Origin: Skeletonema tropicum
Lineage: Eukaryota > Bacillariophyta > Thalassiosirophyceae > Thalassiosirales > Thalassiosiraceae
Length of the DNA stretch: 64,000 nucleotides
NCBI GenBank assembly: GCA_037178625.1
Contig: CM074143.1
Location: forward strand, 1,612,001-1,676,000
Reading direction: 5' to 3'
Made by a program: the position numbers and the translations under genes
In this document: positions 1 to 10,634 of the stretch, piece by piece
Position numbering within the stretch: the stretch's first letter is position 1
Layout of the letters: every line of letters starts with the position of its first letter
Notes under the pieces: model-generated
The model's input: the letters and a program-made list of their open reading frames with translations, nothing else
Told to the model about the DNA's origin: nothing
Database searches by the model: none

Positions 1-597
1 ATCGTTGTGGTGTTGTTGTTGATATATAGTTATATTTATATGCTTAGGCAGCTGTTATCCTCTCTCTGAGTAGCACTATGTTGTGAGCAAAGGTTTTTTT
101 TTGGTATCACTTAGATCGGTGAAAGCAGGTGGTTTTTTCTGAAAAGAGGCAGTCGTAGATAAATACGTAGGAACTAGTATCTAAAACACATGCCCAAGAT
201 CAGCCCGATCCAAGATCCAACGCCGTGGTGCGCGCGCGACTGAGGACAATAAAGATACCCATCTCAATTGTGACAATAAAGATACCCATCTCAATTGCAA
301 AGCGAACTCAAATCCCAAATCCACGCATCAAAGGGTTCCACCTCACATTTTTTCTATCGACCATGTCAAGAAAATAGAGGTTCTTGGAAGAGATAGAACA
401 CAGTCATCAATCCCATCATATCCCACAAAAGATTTCCATTTTGTTGTTGACGAGCTCATAATTTTCAAATTGCTTCGACCTCACACATCTTTGGTGCGGT
501 CACAAATCTACAATACAGAGTATACACATCATAGGTCTCTTTTGAAAAAGAAAAACACTCTTCTACAGTTTCAATATATCAAGCAAAACAAATCATC
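1..597. other. 5' flank of clpB, no gene seen
   Basis: I see no convincing coding region. The only structure noted is the 27-bp tandem repeat listed separately. The last 200 bases are A/T-rich and probably hold the clpB promoter and 5' UTR. Confidence 0.5.
245..298. repeat. 27-bp tandem duplication
   Basis: Two adjacent 27-bp units (245-271 and 272-298) are identical except for the last base. They lie about 300 bp upstream of the clpB start codon. They may be a neutral duplication or a doubled regulatory site. Confidence 0.85.
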
Positions 598-3109
598 ATG
601 CTATCCAAATATACTTCAACAGCTGCAGCGTTGCTCTTACTTCTATCCACTTTTGACGGCAACTCAGCTTTCGTCGTACCAGGTCATCATTATGGAGTAG
701 TCAAGCGCTCAATTTCAAAAGATGTCACAACATCATCATCATCATCATTCCAACAAACACCATCACCCAAACGTCGTCACCACTTTCAACTCCAAGCAAC
801 ACCCGAATCCAACGAAGTAGACGATGCCGACTCCCCCCTCAACAAATTCGGTGTCGACTTCACCGCCCGCGCGGCCGCCGGACAACTCGACCCGGTAATC
901 GGCCGCGATGACGAAATCCGTCGTGCCATCCAAATCCTCTCCCGTCGGACCAAAAACAATCCCGTCCTAATTGGTGATCCTGGCGTGGGCAAGACTGCCA
1001 TTGCCGAGGGCATCGCGCAACGAATGTATACCGGAGATGTCCCCGATGCCATTAAGGATTGTAAATTGATCGGATTGGATATGGGTGCATTGATTGCCGG
1101 TGCGAGTTATCGTGGTGAGTTCGAAGAACGGTTGAAGCAGGTGGTGGATGCCGTGAAGGATAGTGAGGGGGAGATTATATTGTTTATTGATGAGATGCAT
1201 ACGGTGGTGGGGGCAGGTGCGACACAGGGGAGTATGGATGCGTCGAATTTGTTAAAGCCGGCGTTGGCACGAGGACAGTTGAGATGTATTGGTGCCACGA
1301 CGATTGATGAGTATCGTCAGTATATTGAGAAGGATAAGGCGTTGGAACGGAGGTTTCAACAGGTGTATGTGGGAGAACCTTCGCCGGAGGATACTGTGTC
1401 GATATTGAGGGGGTTGAAACCACGGTATGAATTGCATCATGGGGTGAGGATTCGGGATGAGGCGCTTTTGGCTGCGGCCAAGTTGAGTTCACGGTATTTG
1501 CCCGATAGGTTCTTACCCGATAAGGCGATTGATTTGGTCGATGAGGCATGTGCCAAGTTGAAGAATGAGTTGACTTCCAAGCCGGAAGCGTTGGATGAGG
1601 TAGATCGACGTATCATCCAGTTGGAGATGGAAAAGTTGTCCTTGGCGAGTGATGCGACGAAGCAATTGGATCCTCGTCAGGCGGAGGCGAATTCGGCGCG
1701 ATTGGCTCATCTCGATGAACAATTGGAGGCATTGACACGTGAACAACAAGATTTGACTCAACGGTGGGAACTTGAAAAGGGTGCCGTTATGGGAGTGACT
1801 GAGTTACAGGAACAAATTGCCAGTATTACATTTGAGATTGAAAAGGCGGAACGTGACTACGATTTGGAACGTGCTGCCGAGTTGAAGTATGGTACGTTGC
1901 CCGATTTGGAACGCAAGCTTGAGGAGGCTCAGATGAACGATGGAGAAGAGGGAGAGAATATTCTGGACAATTATGAGAAACGATTGTTGAGGGATGAAGT
2001 GGTAGCGGAGGATATTGCCGATATTATCAGTGTGTGGACGGGTATTCCAGCCAATAAGATGCTGGATTCGGAAAAGAATAAAGTGTTGGCAATGCAAGAT
2101 AAGTTGAGGGAACGTGTAGTGGGACAAGATGAGGCGATTGATGTGGTTTCTCAGGCTATTCAACGTTCGCGTGCTGGATTGAACGACCCATCGAAGCCTA
2201 TTGCTTCGTTGATTTTCCTTGGTCCCACTGGAGTAGGAAAGACCGAGTTGGCGAAGTCTCTATCCGAATTCATGTTTGATACAGAAGAAGCGATGATTAG
2301 GATTGATATGAGCGAATACATGGAAAAGGTGCGTGAATGAAAAGTGGGTGATTGTGTTGTGTTTTCTTCGTACATCAATCTCACCAATCAACGATTATTC
2401 TCTACAGCATACCGTTTCTCGTCTATTAGGAGCTCCACCTGGTTATGTAGGTTACGACGAGGGAGGACAACTCACTGATGCAGTACGTCGTCGTCCATAC
2501 TCAGTACTTTTGTTTGATGAGATGGAAAAGGCGCACCCAGATGTATTCAACGTCATGCTCCAAATGTTGGACGATGGAAGGTTGACCGATTCCAAGGGTC
2601 GCTCTGTAGATTTCAAGAATTGCGTCATCATTTTCACTAGTAACATCGGAAGTCAGGATATCATTGACTTGGAGGGAAAAGATGAAGAGTTGATGAAGAC
2701 AAGGGTATTCAATGCGATGAAGGAGAACTTCAAGCCTGAATTCCTCAATAGGATAGACGACACTGTCATTTTCAACAGCCTCTCCAAAGACAATCTTCGT
2801 GGCATTGTCGCTCTTGAAGTAGACAAGTTAGAGAAACGTCTAGCCGAACGTTCCATTCAAACAACCATCACTGAAGCTGCTCTTGACACTATGACAGATA
2901 TTGGATTTGATCCAGTGTACGGAGCTCGACCACTCAAGAGAGCAATCCAAAGGGAATTAGAAACAAAGGTTGCCAAGGGCATCTTGAAGGGCGATTTCAA
3001 CGATGGCGATGAGATCATGATAGATTCAGAGAATGGGGAAATTGTTATCCGTAGGACAAGGATTGGAACTGGTAATGAGAGGGCAATGACTTCGAATATG
3101 TACGAGTAA
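598..3109 (+). CDS. clpB: Plastid-targeted ClpB/Hsp100 disaggregase lacking the N-domain
   Basis: Hexameric AAA+ chaperone that, as a family, extracts proteins from aggregates together with Hsp70. Two exons, 598-2328 and 2408-3109, flank a 79-bp GT-AG intron; the join restores the conserved MEK-HTVSRL stretch and gives 810 residues. AAA-1 has Walker A GDPGVGKT near residue 126 and Walker B LFIDEMH near 195. A long coiled-coil M-domain (about 330-450) marks ClpB rather than ClpC. AAA-2 has Walker A GPTGVGKT near 542; Walker [10 protein letters not shown] and the sensor-2 GARPLKRAI are in exon 2. The N-terminus is a signal peptide with an S-A-F-V-V-P site, as in diatom plastid proteins. The usual 140-residue Clp N-domain is absent: the transit region runs straight into the LNKFGVDFT segment. 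Mitochondrial Hsp78 also lacks this domain, but the leader here favours the plastid. Confidence 0.93.
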
Positions 3110-3144
3110 TTATTGTTGGGGAGAAGCAATAATATCACCTGTAC

Positions 3145-3277
3145 ACTCTGCTAAAGAATACTTAATATAGTGCTAAGAATTACCTACAATACATTCATCT
3201 CTCATCAGAAGACTCTGCCAAAGAATACTTGAAATAGTGCTAAGAATTACCTATAACACATTCATCTCTGACATCAA
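3145..3277. repeat. Imperfect 67-bp tandem repeat
   Basis: Two diverged copies (3145-3211 and about 3212-3277) share an AAGAATACTT core and the block AGTGCTAAGAATTACCTA. They lie just after the clpB stop codon and are probably in its 3' UTR. Confidence 0.8.
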
Positions 3278-3351
3278 TAGATCACCTTTACTACTGTGCT
3301 AAACACGAAAATTCCTAGTAATAACGCTAACATTTATATACATTACTAGAC

Positions 3352-3376
3352 CGGACCAGCTCGGCTTGCTGGTCCG
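3352..3376. other. GC-rich inverted repeat (hairpin)
   Basis: A perfect 9-bp stem, CGGACCAGC and GCTGGTCCG, flanks a 7-base loop. It lies between convergent clpB (+) and the small membrane-protein gene (-). It could be an RNA hairpin in either 3' UTR. It is not proposed as a bacterial-type terminator. Confidence 0.6.
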
Positions 3377-3501
3377 CTAGCAGAAAGTTACAAGGGCTAA
3401 GTGCTCAAGCTTATCTTTGATTTCACAGTTACTAATTACATTAGACTAATCAACTCTACAGATCAGCTCCACAGGCTCAACAATAATATGTTGGCTCAGC
3501 T

Positions 3502-3903
3502 TTAGTGCAAGTTCACGTTGTTATTCCCGTTATTGCAATGTTCACATGTGGACTTCTTCCCATGAAAGAGGGAACCGATCGATGCTTTCATCTTGCCGAA
3601 GAGTTTCTCATCCTTGGTTTTCTTCCCGGCAGCTTCAGCGATACGACCAATGGCACGGGTGCTTTCACCAAACGGTCCTTGCTTCTTCTTTGCCCAGTTA
3701 CCTCCAAGAGCAGTAAGCAAGGCGAGAAACGGTCCACCGATTACCCACCCTACTAGACCACAGCCTGCTAGAATGGCTGTATCCGAAGGATTCTCTTCCT
3801 CATGTCCTGGTACATTGAATTCTGGCGGTGGCGTTGGAACAGCCTCGACAATTGGAGGATCAGAAGGGACCGGTTCGAAGGTGAAGTCTTTATCTGCTGT
3901 CAT
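3502..3903 (-). CDS. Small single-pass membrane protein, unknown function
   Basis: A 133-residue intronless reading frame. The N-terminal 45 residues are acidic and Pro-rich. A Gly-rich hydrophobic segment (about residues 46-70, with GCGLVGWVIGGP) looks like one membrane span with glycine-zipper spacing. A Lys-rich region follows, and the C-terminus has a C-x2-C pair and an Asn-rich tail. I do not recognise the family. The coherent arrangement of acidic head, membrane span and basic tail argues for a real gene. It converges on clpB. Confidence 0.6.
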   Translation of the reverse strand: MTADKDFTFEPVPSDPPIVEAVPTPPPEFNVPGHEEENPSDTAILAGCGLVGWVIGGPFLALLTALGGNWAKKKQGPFGESTRAIGRIAEAAGKKTKDEKLFGKMKASIGSLFHGKKSTCEHCNNGNNNVNLH

Positions 3904-4273
3904 GATGTTGTTTGTAAAAGTATTGATTGTTGTTGACTATTATTTTTGCAAGCTAATTTTATGAGAGGAATCAAAGCACAAGCAAAGCAAAGCATCCAAG
4001 AACGAAAACGAGAAGTCGTGCACTTGAGGTGTTCTCATCGGATCACGATCGAAGGAAGCCTGATGAGAAAGAATCCTTGGTCCACGACCAACAACAACCC
4101 ATGCACAATGCCCACGAACTTCTGTATTTCCACCGTGGAACTCTTCAAAATCCATCAGTCATCAGTCGTGGAGTTCGGACCTACCAGCCTTCAATCATTC
4201 AGTCACCTTGTACTTTGTACTGCTCATAACTTTCGACTTGAGCTGGCATTCGAACCACAGCAGCAATACCAAA

Positions 4274-4909
4274 ATGAAACGAAAGGCTACCACCACCGAC
4301 ACAGCAGCAGCAGCGGCGGCATCATCGGCTTCTTCCCCGCAAACCAAGAAGAAGAAGAAGCCATCTCCTCTCCTCGGCAAGCCTCAAAAGTTCTACGCCC
4401 CCGAGTCGGCAACATCTAACATGACGAGGGAAGAACTATCTGCGTGGAGGAAGGAAGAGCGTCGCAAGAGGAACCGGGCGTCAGCTGCTGCATCGAGAAT
4501 CAAGACACAATCGAAGATTGCAGATTTGGAGGGCCAAGTCAGTCATTGGAAATCCAAGTGTGAAGAAATGCAAGATAGGATGATGAAGCTGCAGCGACAG
4601 GTTGATATGCTTACGAGGGCTCAATCTCCTACTTTGATGTCACAGCAGCAGCAGCAGCATAATCTTGTCTCACCTCCGTCAAGTCAACCAAACAGTCCGT
4701 CAAGCACGTCATCGTCTCTTCTAGAGCCACACCCGTCCATTGTCACGTCCAGCAGCTTGGACGTCAAGAATTTCCTCGCTCCTCCATCCCTGACATTATC
4801 CCCTCCATCCGAGGATCAAACACTTTCGGTTGAGAGCAAGGCAGATATTACATCCTCACAAATTGATGAATCAAAGAAGCACTTAAATATGATCTCACGA
4901 CAAGCTTAG
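4274..4909 (+). CDS. bZIP transcription factor
   Basis: Nuclear DNA-binding protein, 211 residues if it ends at the first stop. The start chosen is the ATG at 4274, which opens with a basic, Ala-rich leader (MKRKATTTD). The basic region has the diagnostic N-x7-R signature (NRASAAASR) after RKEERRKR, followed by heptads through IADLEGQV, MMKLQRQV and DML. The remainder is Ser/Pro/Gln-rich and probably disordered. A second reading frame with an acidic tail begins 146 bp downstream and may be a further exon. One frame-compatible option is donor 4829 (GGTTGAG) to an acceptor at 5059; I could not settle it. The target genes cannot be read from the sequence. Confidence 0.85.
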   Translation: MKRKATTTDTAAAAAASSASSPQTKKKKKPSPLLGKPQKFYAPESATSNMTREELSAWRKEERRKRNRASAAASRIKTQSKIADLEGQVSHWKSKCEEMQDRMMKLQRQVDMLTRAQSPTLMSQQQQQHNLVSPPSSQPNSPSSTSSSLLEPHPSIVTSSSLDVKNFLAPPSLTLSPPSEDQTLSVESKADITSSQIDESKKHLNMISRQA

Positions 4910-5054
4910 TCAAATATGATCACTCTGTTCCTTGAGAGATTGAAGGAGACGCACCTGTTTTTTTTTCTTTCAAAAGAAGAAATATAGGGCGTATATGCGT
5001 CTCTTTCTCTCTACATCTCTTTCGGCAACTATTAAACCAACACCCTTCCCGCAG

Positions 5055-5389
5055 TGAAGACTGGTGCCAATTCTTTGATGAACAATATGGATAGTAATAT
5101 CATGCCTGTACTCCCGAATATGTGCGATCATCATTCCACGACGGAAGAGGATGACGTTGCTGTTGCTCGTACTGATGACTGTGCTACTCCTGACGTTATG
5201 TCGGTCGAGATGCTAAGATCATCATCAACGGTATCATCATCAACGTCATCTTTATCGAGTGAAGAGGATGTTTCATCGTCAGAAACGGAAACGAGGAGCA
5301 TGGAAGATGATGATGATGACGACGACCTGTTGGACTTACTGGCTGAGACTTTGGATGTAGACTTTGACCCTGACTTGCTATTGCTTTGA
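5055..5389 (+). CDS. Acidic Ser/Asp-rich reading frame, probable 3' exon of the bZIP gene
   Basis: About 110 codons are open behind an acceptor-like CCCGCAG at 5048-5054. The encoded segment has Ser/Thr runs, then seven Asp residues and a Leu/Asp tail (LLDLLAETLDVDFDPDLLLL). This acidic-hydrophobic composition resembles a transcriptional activation domain, so joining it to the bZIP upstream is attractive. It lacks an ATG near its 5' end, which supports an exon rather than a separate gene. The donor in the bZIP exon is unresolved. Its last part is duplicated downstream. Confidence 0.5.
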
Positions 5390-5816
5390 TTGATTGACTG
5401 TAGATAGAAGATAAAGATTAATTGTTACTTCTTTATCTTTTACTACGCGTTTCGAAGGCTACACAGGAAGTGTATCATCATGAATCATGATGCATACATT
5501 CAACTCACACGGTAGCCTTGCAGTCAAAGTTGGGTGATCCTGACTCATCTTGAGAGTTTGAGAAGAAATCTTAGACATTTATTGAGTGCATGAGGATCAT
5601 GGAAAATGGCGACGACCTTCTGGACTTACTGGCTGATACTTTAGATGTTGACTTCGCCTCTTGCTACTTGAATATGTTTAGCTCTGATAAATAGATAGAA
5701 GACAAAGATTAAGCATTACTTCTTTATCATTGACTAATAAGGCTATACAGAATGTGTGCTATTCATAAATCCAAATTGCATTCATTCCAGCTCTCACTGT
5801 AGCCTTGCAGTCGAAG
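5293..5816. repeat. Tandem duplication of the bZIP 3' end
   Basis: Unit 1 (5293-5529) and unit 2 (5592-5816) align throughout. Both hold the Leu/Asp tail coding segment, the 3' flank with AGATAGAAGA, and end in TAGCCTTGCAGTC. In unit 2 the frame ends differently (LDVDFASCYLN and then a stop), so it is a decayed copy. Unit 2 ends 8 bp before the flavodoxin stop codon. Confidence 0.75.
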
Positions 5817-5823
5817 ATACACT

Positions 5824-6696
5824 TTAGAAGAAACCTTCACCCTTGAGCTGCTCAACCCAATCTTTGGCACGGTCCTCAGACAGGTCATACTGGTTATCTT
5901 CATCGCACATGAGTCCAATGAACTTGCCATCACGCTCTGCCTTACTAGCACTGTGGTCATAGCCTTCGGTAGAAGTGAAGCCGCACATTGTGCAACCAGA
6001 CTTCTCGAACTGGTCATAGAGCTCGCCAGCGGCATCGCAGTAGTACTACACGAGAGCAGATGAGATAAGTAGAAGGATAGAAAGGATGGTGTTTGCCATT
6101 AGAGTGTTCGAAAAGGGGTTGGCATTATGGAAAATTCATTTTTGTCAATACTCACATCAGTGTACGACTGTTGATCACCTACGCCGAAAACAGCCACTTT
6201 CTTACCACTCAAGTCAAGTTTTGGGAGGTTGTTGTAGAGCCAAGAATCCCACTCCGTTCCACTACGTTCAACCTCCTCATCAGTGTGCCAAGTTGGGGCT
6301 CCAACAATGATAGAGTCTGAAAGAATACGAAAGGTTTATATAATATGGTGTGCAGTCATTGTCAGAGTAATGACGTAAAATATTTGTAACAAAGGTACAC
6401 AGGAACATACGAAACAAGCGCAAGCAGGGACGATATCTTAGCAAACTCTTCATGGAAGACGACGTACCAAGTTCGAGAACCATATCATCCGAAACATCCC
6501 CAATATCAGCAATTTCAAGACCAGCGGCTTTTGCGATGTAATCAGCCACAATTTCGGTGTTGCCAGTTTGCGTAGAGTAGTAAATACCAACCTTGGCATT
6601 GAGCGCCGTCGAGATGCGGCTACTTGCAGATGGGGCGAAGGCAAGGGCAGCGCCTGAAAAGCCTGATGCAGCAACAATAGCAATGATGAACTTCAT
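5824..6696 (-). CDS. FLD: Plastid flavodoxin
   Basis: Small FMN electron carrier that can replace ferredoxin after photosystem I, typically under iron limitation. Three exons on the minus strand: 6468-6696, 6156-6316 and 5824-6045. Introns 6317-6467 (151 bp) and 6046-6155 (110 bp) have GT-AG ends, and the frames join to 203 residues. The signal peptide ends in ALAFAP, the classic diatom plastid-import motif. Mature features: the FMN phosphate loop STQTGNT near residue 41; the first isoalloxazine loop GAPTWHTDE, carrying the usual Trp; and the second loop after GVGDQQSYTD-YYCDAAG, with conserved aromatic residues. The protein ends DWVEQLKGEGFF. Two G-box-like palindromes lie about 250-310 bp upstream and could be regulatory. 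Confidence 0.95.
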
Positions 6697-7302
6697 GATT
6701 TGAGTAATTTTCTAAGTTATATTATTGAATTTGTGAGAACAAGAGCAACAATCATTGGGCCAATGGCACAAGTGTGCCGGCTCAGGATAGCTACCAGCCG
6801 TGTCATCCATGCGTCCTTCCGTGTCCTTCTTTCCTTTAGAATACTATGCAGATCGTGCAATAATCATTCTTCGACGAGTAGTAGCAAGCACACATCACAT
6901 GCCAGCAAGAGCACGGGTAGGTTAGGCGCGTGCTTGACTCGTATCCGACACGAGTGTCGAAATAATGAAGACGAGAAAAAATGAGCAAGACCATCTCAGA
7001 CACGTGTCTCAAGTTTGGTCCCTCTTTTCTTGTGCGGATACCTACACAGTTATGCCGGCAGAGGCGCGAGTCGAAGTAGGTAGGCACTTTCGCATGTCCG
7101 TCTTAAACTCATGTATGGCAGCTTACCATAATGAATCTAATAGGAATCAGGTATAAGGAGAATATTCAGTTTTACTCCTTTATCATCATTGATTATGCGG
7201 TCATTTCTGAATGTACACCTGTGTACTTAAGTGAGTTGGGCTCCATCCAAAGCGGTGCTTTCATTTCGAGCCAGAACCAGAAGAAGCATGTTGTACTTCG
7301 AC
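6697..7302. other. Intergenic region upstream of flavodoxin
   Basis: I see no coding region. It contains the 5' flank of flavodoxin, the paired palindromes listed next, and the 3' flank of the minus-strand membrane-protein gene. Confidence 0.5.
6946..7009. promoter_or_regulatory. Two GACACG-type palindromes upstream of flavodoxin
   Basis: 6946-6959 is CGACAC-GA-GTGTCG, and 6998-7009 is the perfect 12-bp palindrome AGACACGTGTCT with a central CACGTG G-box. G-boxes are typical bZIP or bHLH sites. Related palindromes occur upstream of the Utp5 gene and in the Kazal promoters. A regulatory role is inferred only from position and symmetry. Confidence 0.35.
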
Positions 7303-8454
7303 TCAAGTAGTGAAATGAGTTGATATGAATGCCAGTGCAGCACCTACAGCGATCGACTTTAATGTGTAGATCATATCCCAATCTTTCATCGTAATGTGAC
7401 CTCTTTTAGCAGGTATCGAAATGCTGGACAAGCGTCTTTCTCTTTTCACATTCCTCCCATCAGCAAACATGCTCCAACCGTTTCGTTTCAAAATTGCATA
7501 AGATCCAAGTAGAGTTGCAACGCTTGAGACGAAGACTAACATAGGATGCAGCACTTTCAATGCCACCAAACGATCCCGATGGAGATGATTCACCACAACA
7601 ACTCCATTGATTACGCATGCGGGCATATGTAGCAGTGCATACAATTTCCATTGGCAATTATCCGTACAATCAGCGTCGCCCCATCTCCACATGTGTAGCA
7701 ACATCTCAATGAAGTCAACTATCATTGACCAATGGAAGATCCAAGTTAGGAAAGAGACTTGTCCTGGCAGAAGTTTTTTCTGATTACCCAATCCTCCAAA
7801 TAGTTCCACCTGATGCCAAGACGAAGGGCTTGCAATGAAGTGTCCTATACCTACGACGAAGGCAACGCAATATGAGAGAAAAACTTTGATCACCATAGGT
7901 GAATACTCAAGAGTACTTTTCTTTTCACATTTGAAATGATAGTAAGATAGTCATTTAGATTCATGCATTTGTAACTCATGCACAAGTAAATGCAGACAGT
8001 GATTCAAACTCACCGGTAATAGTGCATCCTTCTCCATTGCCCTCACCGACTGACGAAAGGACATACACTGCACATGTATGGAAGACCAAAACATGAATGC
8101 TTCTATGAAATGTAGCCAATCTATTTCTAATATTGAAGTCACTCCTACTGTTCTCTTTGTAATTTCTATCATTGGAATAGAGATAATAATTGTCACAATT
8201 TGCGAAAAGAAGCCAACCGCTGCACCTCGAGGACATTCCATCTCATTCCGAGTACGAAAGTATGCTTCACAAAGAGTAGGAAGCATCGATGCAGGATAGA
8301 GCTTGGATGCCACAGCTGCTGCAAACACATGATCGTTCAATGATGCCACTTTGAACATTTCCATACTTGTCATTGATCTAGGGGAAGGGTTTAGATGTGG
8401 ATTCAAGATGAGTGCCGGCTGAAATGATGCTGAAAATGTCATGGTGTTTATCAA
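7303..8454 (-). CDS. Integral membrane protein, probable DUF3593-DUF2499 (Ycf49-like) fusion
   Basis: Two exons, 8014-8454 and 7303-7905, flank a 108-bp intron. The donor is strong (CCG-GTGAGT) and the acceptor TTGAG is less certain. The frame is kept and gives about 347 residues. The first half has a ...YFR...PRGAAVGFF span and an EIDWLHFIEA segment resembling DUF3593. The second half has SFLTWIFHWSM, MWRWGD, a WK and a NHLH block resembling DUF2499. In cyanobacteria and plants these are, to my knowledge, separate small thylakoid-associated proteins of unknown function. Several hydrophobic segments are visible. If the splice is wrong these are two adjacent genes. Function is unknown. Confidence 0.55.
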
Positions 8455-9167
8455 AAATGCGAGAGAGCTCGCGATGATGTTGTTTGAGTTCGCATCGGCA
8501 GTGCATAAAATGATTTGTCGCTAAAAACTGATGTTTCTGCACTCTTATGTTGAGGTTGCGGCAGCAGCTGGCAGATGACGTCATGCGACCAACCGGTACC
8601 AAAGTAGACCAAAGTCTGCCTTTCCGGTACTAAAAAAGAGCAAAATGCTGACACGAGGCGGACACCCATCTTGAAAGAGTGAACAAAATGTCAGCGCGAA
8701 ACACGAATTTGGCGGAATAAAATAACCACGCTGCTGCGTTGTAAGCAGTGTTGTCGTGTCTCCATGCCATCCTACCTCCTCTCCGAGGAAGAATCACACA
8801 GAAAAGAACTCTCAGCGAGCAAAACATATAGCAAGAACAGCAGTTGAATAGCATCATCATCGTTATCGCAAGGTAAGTTGTTATCATCCTCAACCGCCAT
8901 CGGTTCTCTGAGAAGATTCTGAGCGGGCCAAGAAGTTAGATACGTTCCTCCTTCATGCCCTTGCCGTGCCACGCATCAAAATCCTTCAATTGATCTAATC
9001 GATCACTTATGCCAACCTATTATCCTCTCGCAATCATAGTCTTTACTAAGCTGCTCGCCTTCCTCTACAATCACCACATACTACCACAGACATAGGCTTC
9101 CCTTTTGACCTTTTTGCGGCACAGCACCTTCATTCACCACCCTTCTCAAAACAGAGCCGTTGCAGTT
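8455..9167. other. Intergenic region, no gene seen
   Basis: This lies between a minus-strand and a plus-strand gene, so it should contain two divergent promoters. The short open frames here lack recognisable domains and have unusual composition. Confidence 0.4.
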
Positions 9168-9905
9168 ATGACACCCTCCAAAAGACAGCGCAACACACTT
9201 GGGCATCGTCGGAAATCGTCAGACGAACACGCCTTTGTTGACTTCACCTCATCTTATTCTTCTTCCGACTTGTTGTCTCTCACAAGGCGTACTGCAACCG
9301 ACAACAAGAACAGCAAAAACAACGACGACATGATCATGAGTCCCATAATACACAATCTAAACAGTCATCCACCCCAATCACCTTCCGAAAAGATGATTCC
9401 CGCAAAGAAGCACCATCGTCACTATCATGTCAATCGACCACGGTCAAAATCAGAATCAGAGACGTCACACCTGTGGTCACACAAAAAGAACGGAACCAAT
9501 TCTCCAGGCGGCCACTACTGCCCTCATGTGCCAAGTCCCATGTCAGTGTCATCCTCTTCTCCCAAGTATCGGTCGCTGGGAAAGATGTGGATCCGTCCAG
9601 TTTCAGTCAAGAAGAATCAGTGCAATCAAGTGATTGGACAGCAGCAAGGCATGTCGTCTGTCTCTCATCCTACCACATTTCCTTTTTTGCCTGACTTTGG
9701 ATACCAGTCTACGCCTATGCCAGGAGAGAATCGTCATGAAGATGCCCTGTTTTCTAAAACATCCAACTCGTCTTTTCATGCATACCAACGCAGTGCGGAA
9801 TTGAGTACTTCACCATCCAAGAAGTTGGCATTTACCTTCGGAGAGAGCGGTAAGCCGATCAAATCGTCTCTGGCAAAGCGCCACTCGCCTACCTCTGTCA
9901 TATAA
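9168..9905 (+). CDS. Disordered His/Ser/Arg-rich protein, copy 1 of a tandem pair
   Basis: 245 residues from the ATG at 9168, chosen over an upstream non-ATG extension. No known domain is seen. The protein is low-complexity and probably disordered, but shares ordered blocks with the next gene: a basic S/D-H motif near the start (RRKSSDEHAFVDF), then RPRSKSESE, then GKMWIRPVS, then FGESGKPI near the C-terminus, in the same order. RPRSKSESE looks like a phosphorylation site for basophilic kinases or CK2. The shared blocks are strong evidence that both genes are real. Cellular role is unknown. Confidence 0.7.
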   Translation: MTPSKRQRNTLGHRRKSSDEHAFVDFTSSYSSSDLLSLTRRTATDNKNSKNNDDMIMSPIIHNLNSHPPQSPSEKMIPAKKHHRHYHVNRPRSKSESETSHLWSHKKNGTNSPGGHYCPHVPSPMSVSSSSPKYRSLGKMWIRPVSVKKNQCNQVIGQQQGMSSVSHPTTFPFLPDFGYQSTPMPGENRHEDALFSKTSNSSFHAYQRSAELSTSPSKKLAFTFGESGKPIKSSLAKRHSPTSVI

Positions 9906-10634
9906 TGAGTGTTCCATGAACTCCAATAGCCCTTGCAAAAGGGACGATGCTTCAGGATGGGAGTACATGAAGAGTTCTATGCAACAGTATGCAGGCACAA
10001 CGACTGCATGAAATAATGTGACAAAAGCAGGTGGACAAATATTTAGCAAGCAAAACACACCAAAATTTAAGGTTTGTAAATAATAGTATTTCATTGAGAA
10101 TCACTTTTATGATATTAAGTATTTATGGTAGTATGCCCTGAAAGAGACGTATCCATTGCAAGTAGAGATTGTCAAGAAGCAAACTGAGCAAACCATCCGA
10201 GGATAGCTGCAAGTAATAAAAATGTTGCAGAGAGCAAATAAAAGTACAGCACACAAAGCAGTTCCAATAAGAGAGTACTCCCAGACTTCTCAAGATCTGA
10301 GATCTTGCAAATCACGCAAACTGAAGCTCTCTTTCTTTGGTCTTTGCTTTCGCTGCTTCTTGATGTGTCGGTGGCCTCTCGCCTCAGGCAACATGCAAAC
10401 ATCCTGCATCTATGCTATGTCGAAGAGATAGATCTGTTCTTCAATTTCAATGCCATCGATCCCACAGTTATTCCACTCACGTCTTTAGCTGAAAGTCAAT
10501 CTACTGCAACTGCACAAAGTTTCATTGCATCACCTGTTCTCACAAAAGCTCCGCTCCAGTTGCTTTCGTACAAGAAGCATTATTTGTTCCTCAGGCCCAT
10601 CTTCTTGTTTTAACGAATCTGAAACCTTGACAGC
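9906..10634. other. Intergenic region between tandem paralogues, no gene seen
   Basis: Short open frames here show no family features. The region should hold the 3' end of copy 1 and the promoter of copy 2. Confidence 0.4.

Noticed and set aside
786..2387. Minus-strand reading frames opposite clpB
   Set aside because: They are shadows of the ClpB codons with no features of their own.
3352..3376. Rho-independent-type terminator at the clpB 3' end
   Set aside because: The genome is eukaryotic and no T-run follows the stem; kept only as an inverted repeat.
8630..8972. Minus-strand frames with hydrophobic Met/Leu-rich starts
   Set aside because: They overlap each other in different frames, with no homologous features and no plausible gene structure.
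10222..10613. Two plus-strand reading frames between the tandem paralogues
   Set aside because: They lack the family motifs and any known domain; probably intergenic.
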